From positions 12,108,001 to 12,172,000 of the forward strand of contig BSBN01000187.1 of NCBI GenBank assembly GCA_027924645.1: a DNA stretch of 64,000 nucleotides, given 5' to 3'. Made by a program: the position numbers and the translations under genes. The first letter of the stretch is position 1; every line of letters starts with the position of its first letter. The DNA comes from Cunninghamia lanceolata. Its lineage: Eukaryota; Streptophyta; Pinopsida; Cupressales; Cupressaceae. Below are positions 59,328-64,000 of the stretch, piece by piece. The notes beneath the pieces were generated by a model that was given only the letters and a program-made list of their open reading frames with translations, was not told where the DNA came from and made no database searches.

Positions 59328-59769
59328 TTTTAAATAAATTCACAGTAGGGTTTTGAATCTAAAAACTACCTCTTTATGTAGAATTAGGGTTTTCTTTGGT
59401 CTTGTCTTAATTTGCTTTGTAACTCACTGAGTCACTTGGAATTTCACTTCAGATAGCCTTAAACACTTGAAAGATTGAATGCAAAGTGATTAATATTTTA
59501 TGAATCCAAGCCTTTTAACCCCTTGAGGCCTTAACTTACTTGTCTTAAATGTGGTCTTTCAAAAAGCTTCCAAACACTTCTCTGACAACCACAGTCAATC
59601 CAAATTGCTCTGCAATGCTCCACATTAGATCTTTCTCTACCAAAATTTCTTTTAGAGGATTTGTCATAAATTTCTTCACAACATACCTTAGTGCCAGATT
59701 CTAGCACTAACTTTTTGGCTAGGGGTTTTGGATTTTCAACACAGCTCCCCCTGAGCCAAAGCTCCCAAT

Positions 59770-60600
59770 CTACTTACCGGAGGAAGTATCTACACCAGAA
59801 ACTGGTGCGGATCCATCCTTGACTTCAATGACATCTTTCTTAATCCAGATCTTGCTCATTTCTTTCTTAGTTTCAACCAGATCAACTTTTTCCTTTCCAT
59901 TATCATTCCTCTACTTTGTTTTCCTTTCTTCAGCATAGTAGTTTCTTTTCACATTCTTGCTTCTGCAGAATCTTGCAACATGTCTAGACTTGTTGCAATT
60001 GTACCATACCACATTCATTTATCCTTGATTCCTCCTATTGATTGGATTTGATTTGCATTGATTAGCCATATGTCCAAATCTATTGCATGTAAAACATCTC
60101 CCATTGAATGATTGAGTATTCCTTGAATTGTGAAATCTATTTATTACCAGACTTCTGCATTCATTTGATCTATGACCAATTTTATTATAATTGAAACATT
60201 GACCAGAGAATGATGGAACATTCTGATTTATTCTACTCCTACACTGAGTATCTTTATGACCAAACTTATTGTAATTAAAACAATGGCCATTGAAAGATGG
60301 GTACCTTTGAGCATTTGGCTATCTGACCAGAGGTCTTCTAGGTCTTCTTCTTTGATTTCTGAATTGGTTCCCTTTGTTTTGCTTCATCTAAAAGTTTTCT
60401 TGACCTGATTTTGAACATTTTCCTTTCTCAAATACTAAGCCTTGCTTGTCATCTAAACTCTTTTGAGTAGCAATCACCTCATCAATTTTTGTAGAACCTA
60501 TCTTGAACTTTTCTTCATAGCTCTTGGCTTTTTCCAAGTCTGTTTGTAGGTTCACAACTTCTTTTACCAGTTTGAGACATTCTGATGCAGGTGCATCCAG
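59770..60600 (-). pseudogene. NAC2 Gag (C-terminal part) with zinc-knuckle array
   Basis: Reads LVKEVVNLQTDLEKAKSYEE (coiled-coil end), TQKSLDDKQGLVFEKG and RRRPRRPLVR, then five knuckle positions: CFNYNKFGHKDTQC and CFNYNKIGHRSNEC (second Cys changed to Tyr in both), one missing its first pair, CFTCNRFGHMANQC, and a final YNCNKSRHVARFC. The array length matches NAC1. The N-terminus is cut off by Chromo2 at 60601. It ends before a TAG at 59770-59772. Confidence 0.8.
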
Positions 60601-61434
60601 TGGTGTAGGGGCAATCTTGCATCACCCAAAAAAAGATGTGTTTCAAAATTGTTGATGTTCTTTCCATTTCTTTTCAAAATTTGTGGTTCTGGTTCCATAA
60701 TCACTTGAATAATGTTGTAGAACTTTTAGTTTTTCCAAACTGCTAAAAATAGCAACCTGCTATTTTTAGAAAGTTTGCATTTGGGCATGAATTGAAGTGA
60801 AAATTTATAGGAAACTTCATAATGGAAAAATAAGACATTTGGCGAAGGAATCATGCAAAGGTCATTTACAAGCTGAAAGATATTAAAGTTTCTGTTTCCC
60901 AAAAAATGCATGAAAATTATTCAAACTTAGGTTTGAGGCACTAAATGGTCTCGTGCAGACCCAAAAATGGCTGGAACAAGCAAAGTGGGTTCTTAGCTCA
61001 TAGAGAACTTTGTGAGATTTTTGACGCATAAAACGGTTCATCAATCGGACACCCGGATCAAAAGTTATGGCTCCCGGAAGTTGACCTATTTTTGGAGGGA
61101 GATGTAAATTTTGAAATTAGGTTGTTGGCCGCCAAAAAGTCTATTAATAACCATTTTTGGGAATCCTGGGTAGTAGTAGAGTTAAGGGGGAAAGTATAGA
61201 GTCAAGAATAGGTGGGAAAAGAGAAACCCTAGATGATTTGGGGTTACATAAAGCTAATGATTCTAGAGTCTTGTGAGAGATAGTTGTAATGTGTTGCAGC
61301 CTGTAGAGGGTTGATTCCTCTGATTGTATTTGAGCTTCTATAATGTAATAAGTTGTCCAAATTAATAAAAGAAAGTTCTATTTTCTATGTGCAATTTTTG
61401 TTGCTGTGTGTTTTATGATTTACCCCCTTCATCA
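60601..61434 (+). repeat. Chromo2 5' LTR
   Basis: tggtgtaggggcaatc...cttcatca, 834 bp, followed by a PBS. The same start and end words occur in the Chromo1 LTR (tggtgtagggg on its sense strand and ...catca). A polyadenylation-like aataaaag lies near 61363. The left edge is set by loss of NAC2 Gag homology; the five bases before it are tccag. Confidence 0.85.
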
Positions 61435-61436
61435 AG

Positions 61437-61453
61437 TGGTACCAGAGCAAGGG
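61437..61453 (+). promoter_or_regulatory. Chromo2 primer-binding site
   Basis: tggtaccagagcaaggg, two bases after the LTR: initiator Met-tRNA type with one change. Confidence 0.88.
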
Positions 61454-61571
61454 TTCCTGAGTGTGTAGACAGATCACCGACCATGAGGTAGTTTGCACCA
61501 GGACCTGAGGTTGTGGGTTTGTTGTAGAGATCAAGATGACTCCATGAAGAAATTGTATTGGGAGGAATGCT

Positions 61572-62580
61572 TTGATAGAAGAGGGTTTTAGATCCCTACA
61601 AAGACAAATTGATGCATTGCAAGAGGAGCTGCAAAGAGGGTTTGAGCCAAGAACAAGAGAAGAAAGTGAGGATGAAGCAGAAGAGGAGCTATCTAAGGAA
61701 GAACAAGAAGTTGTAGGAGATCCTGTGGAAGTTAGGTTGTTGAGGGCCATTTCTAATATTGGAAAGAGGCCTAGGATCAAAGTTTCTACATATTTTAGAG
61801 ATTTGAATCTAGAACAACTTATTGATTGGATCAATGACATGGAGGAATATTTTGAGTATGAAGATGTGGAAGACCCAGATCGGGTCAAGTTTGCAAAAAC
61901 AAAATTGAAGGGCCATGCAAGTATTTGGTGGAAGGAGGTCCAGTTAGAGAGGAATAGAAGAGGAAAAGGAAAGATCACCAGATGGGATCGGATGGTGGAG
62001 AAATTAAAGAAGAAGTTCAATCTTGTGGACTATGAGAGGGAGTTGTTGAAGAAGCTGCAAGGATTGAAGCAAGGCAACAAGTCTGTTAAGGAGTATACAT
62101 AAGAGTTTTATAAAATTACTATCAAGACAGGTCATGTAGAGCCCAATAAGGAGAAGGTAGCCCGTTACATTAATGGATTGAGGCCGAGTATTCAAGAGGA
62201 GCTGATCCTGGTCAGAATGACCACCATAGAAGATGCATACCAATTTCCCCTGAAGATGGAAGAGAAGCTAAATAAAAGATTTGACAGCAAGCAAAGGGGA
62301 AGAGGTCAAGGTGGAAGGACTAGTGGAAGACCCTATGGGGTTTGAAATGAAGATTCAAAGAAAAGTGAAGAAGCTGGCACTAGTCAAAATTAGAGAGGAG
62401 ATAATACATACCGCCCTCATGACCAAAACAACAGTGAGCAAAGAGGAAGAGGAAGAGGCTGACCTAGGCAAGGACCTGGAAGAGGAGGTTTTAGAGGAAC
62501 TTGTTTTCAATGTGGAGAAGAAGGGCATCGAGCATATGAGTTTCCACAACATCAAGGAAGGATGAATAGAAGACCTAAAG
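61572..62580 (+). pseudogene. Chromo2 Gag
   Basis: Chromovirus Gag. The coiled N-terminus (RSLQRQIDALQEELQRG) has no in-frame ATG close by, so the true start is uncertain. Capsid text follows: DLNLEQLIDWINDMEEYFEYE, then KLKGHASIWWKEVQLE, RWDRMVEKLKKKF and VARYINGLRPSIQEELI. An Arg/Gly stretch leads to CFQCGEEGHRAYEF, a knuckle whose last Cys is Phe. Stops include a TAA at 62100 and several more after 62340. Confidence 0.85.
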
Positions 62581-62689
62581 GTAATGCATGAGTTGCACAT
62601 GTAGATGAAGATGCACAGTCTGAGTATTCTAAAGATGTTGAAAGGGGAGAAACCCTAGTGGTCAAAAGAACCTTGTTGAATGAGGAGAA

Positions 62690-63020
62690 AGAACCAAATT
62701 AGAGGAAAAGTTTATTCTACACAAGGTGCAAATGTTAGGGTAAGTGTTGTGATGTTATTATTGATGGTGGAAGCACTAATAATCTTGTTTTAGAGGAGAT
62801 GGTTGACAAGAAGAAAACATCCACATCCATATCAGATTGCATGGTTACAGAAGGACCACAGAGCTTTGGTCAATGAGAAGTGTTTAGTGAAGTTCAAGAT
62901 TGGGGACTACCATGATGAGGTTCTATGTGATATCATACCGATGGATACATGTGATATGTTGTTGGGGAGGTTGTGGCAGCATGATAGGAGCACTGTCCAT
63001 GATGACCATGCAAACACATA
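62690..63020 (+). pseudogene. Chromo2 protease
   Basis: Active-site text CDVIIDGGSTNNLV at about 62746-62787 (intact D-G-G-S), then from 62803 VKFKIGDYHDEVLCDIIPMD and MLLGRLWQHDRST. TAG codons near 62700 and 62736 and a frameshift near 62820 break the frame. Confidence 0.82.
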
Positions 63021-64000
63021 TTCCCTAACAAAGGATGGAGTTCATCATAAGTTGAAGCCCTTGAAGGAGGTGGAAGAAAAGGTATGTAGTACTGCTAGAA
63101 TTTGCTTAGTAGATGGTAGAAAATTTTTGGAGGGTATGAAGCATGAGCATCATTGCTTTGCATTGATTCCTAAGATTAGTCAAGAAAAATGTGAAGATGT
63201 ACCAGTAGAAGTTTTAGATATGTTGGAAGAATTTCAGGACATTATCTCTAATGATGTACTAGAAGGTTTACCACCGGTGAGGAAGATAAGTCATCAAATA
63301 GATTTGATACCAGGAGCTAGTTTACCGAATAAGGCAGCCCACAGAATGACCCCTACAGAGAGTGAAGAGTTGAATAGACAAGTTCAGGAGTTGTTGAGGA
63401 AGGGATTGATAAGAGAGAGCCTAAGTCCATGTGCGGTACCTACAGTACTAGCACCAAAGAAATATGGAGAGTGGAGAATGTATATAGATTCTTGAGCCAT
63501 CAATAAGATCATGATCAAGTACAAATTTCCATTGCCCAGAATGGATGACATAATGGACTGTTTGAGTGGAGCCAAGTACTTCACATAGATTGACCTAAAG
63601 AGTGGGTATCACTAGATCCGTATTAGAGAAGTAGATGAGTGGAAGATAGCCTTCAAGATAAAGGAAGGTTTGTATGAGTGGTTAGTCATGCCATTTGGGC
63701 TAACCAAATCATCAAGCACATTCATGTGGCTCATGAACGAGGTATTGAAATAATTTTTGGGAAGTTTTGTTATTGTTTATTTAGATGATATTTTGATTTT
63801 CAGTAAGACTTGGGATGAGCATATGATGCATATCAAAAGAGTTTTGGAGAACTTGAGGGAGGAGAAGTTGTTGATCAATCTAAAGAAATGTAGTTTTGCA
63901 AAGAAGGAGTTGGTGTACCTAGGATTTGTTGTCTCAGAGGAAGGTCTTAAGATGGACCTAGAGAAGGTGAGGGCTATCATTGAATGGCCTATGCCAAGGA
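63021..64000 (+). pseudogene. Chromo2 reverse transcriptase (cut by window end)
   Basis: Reads [66 protein letters not shown], the catalytic box YLDDILIFS at about 63780, and LINLKKCSFAKKELVYLGF. Nonsense codons: TGA at 63493, TAG after KYFT and after SGYH (Gln expected), TAA after EVLK. The rest of Pol should continue past 64000. Confidence 0.93.

Larger units (their letters stand above)
54504..60600 (-). mobile_element. NAC2: second copy of the accessory-ORF family, interrupted at the right
   Basis: 3' LTR 54504-55883, PPT 55884-55897, accessory ORF 56105-59327 and Gag 59770-60600. At 60601 the Gag text stops and the Chromo2 LTR begins, so the rest (Gag start, PBS, 5' LTR) should lie beyond the window on the far side of Chromo2. 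The bases before the LTR are aagat; the right TSD is not visible. Confidence 0.9.

Noticed and set aside
60583..60600. Alternative Chromo2 LTR start at tgatgcaggtgc (60583)
   Set aside because: The stretch still reads as NAC2 Gag on the minus strand (DAPASECLK), and Chromo1 LTR homology starts with tggtgtagggg at 60601.
61385..62020. 211-residue minus-strand Ser-rich frame
   Set aside because: Shadow opposite Chromo2 Gag, whose plus-strand text has clear capsid motifs.

Overview
The window looks like intergenic DNA from a very large plant genome, most probably a gymnosperm. It is AT-rich, has no recognisable host gene, and is built almost entirely from nested, decayed LTR retrotransposons. 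The organism call is inference. The element structure is read directly from terminal repeats, target-site duplications (TSDs), primer-binding sites (PBS), polypurine tracts (PPT) and translated domains.

Layout. (1) 1-9527: 'Chromo1', a minus-strand Ty3/Gypsy chromovirus whose 3' LTR is cut by the window edge. Its 5' LTR (5406-9527) is split by a solo LTR (6556-9325, 'SoloB'), which is split by a second solo LTR (7453-8855, 'FamC'). (2) 9528-14786: non-coding, repeat-derived DNA with a probable LTR-like block near 10.2-10.8 kb. (3) 14787-22297: a region packed with TTGTAT/ATACAA motifs, interrupted by 'CopiaT' (15978-22292), a complete but inactivated minus-strand Ty1/Copia element with 5-bp TSD gcata. 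(4) 22937-26909: a long decayed plus-strand ORF of unknown function, then an LTR end at 27895. (5) 27896-44478: 'TatX', a plus-strand Tat/Athila-like Gypsy element (gag, protease, archaeal-type RNase H, RT). Its 3' half is deleted into its own 3' LTR. (6) 28975-40237: 'TatNA', an 11.3-kb Tat-like element without pol inserted in TatX gag (TSD atacc), carrying a proline-rich/G-patch ORF. Inside its leader sits a 3-kb FamC element (30829-33874, TSD tgaac). (7) 45031-53406 'NAC1' (TSD gacct) and 54504-60600 'NAC2' (continues beyond the window): two minus-strand copies of a non-autonomous Copia-like family with a Gag carrying five zinc knuckles and, in place of pol, a conserved accessory ORF of about 1,100 codons. 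(8) 60601-64000: 'Chromo2', a plus-strand chromovirus-like element inserted into NAC2, cut by the window end.

How it fits together. The nesting gives a relative order: Chromo1 before SoloB before the FamC solo LTR; TatX before TatNA before the FamC element; NAC2 before Chromo2. Most autonomous elements are dead through nonsense codons and frameshifts, and the nonsense codons are strikingly biased to TAG at Gln/Trp sites, as expected from methyl-cytosine decay. The most interesting material is the accessory-ORF NAC family, two LTR hairpins whose stems differ between copies but still pair, the unknown ORF beside or inside the TatX LTR, and the TTGTAT/ATACAA motif field.
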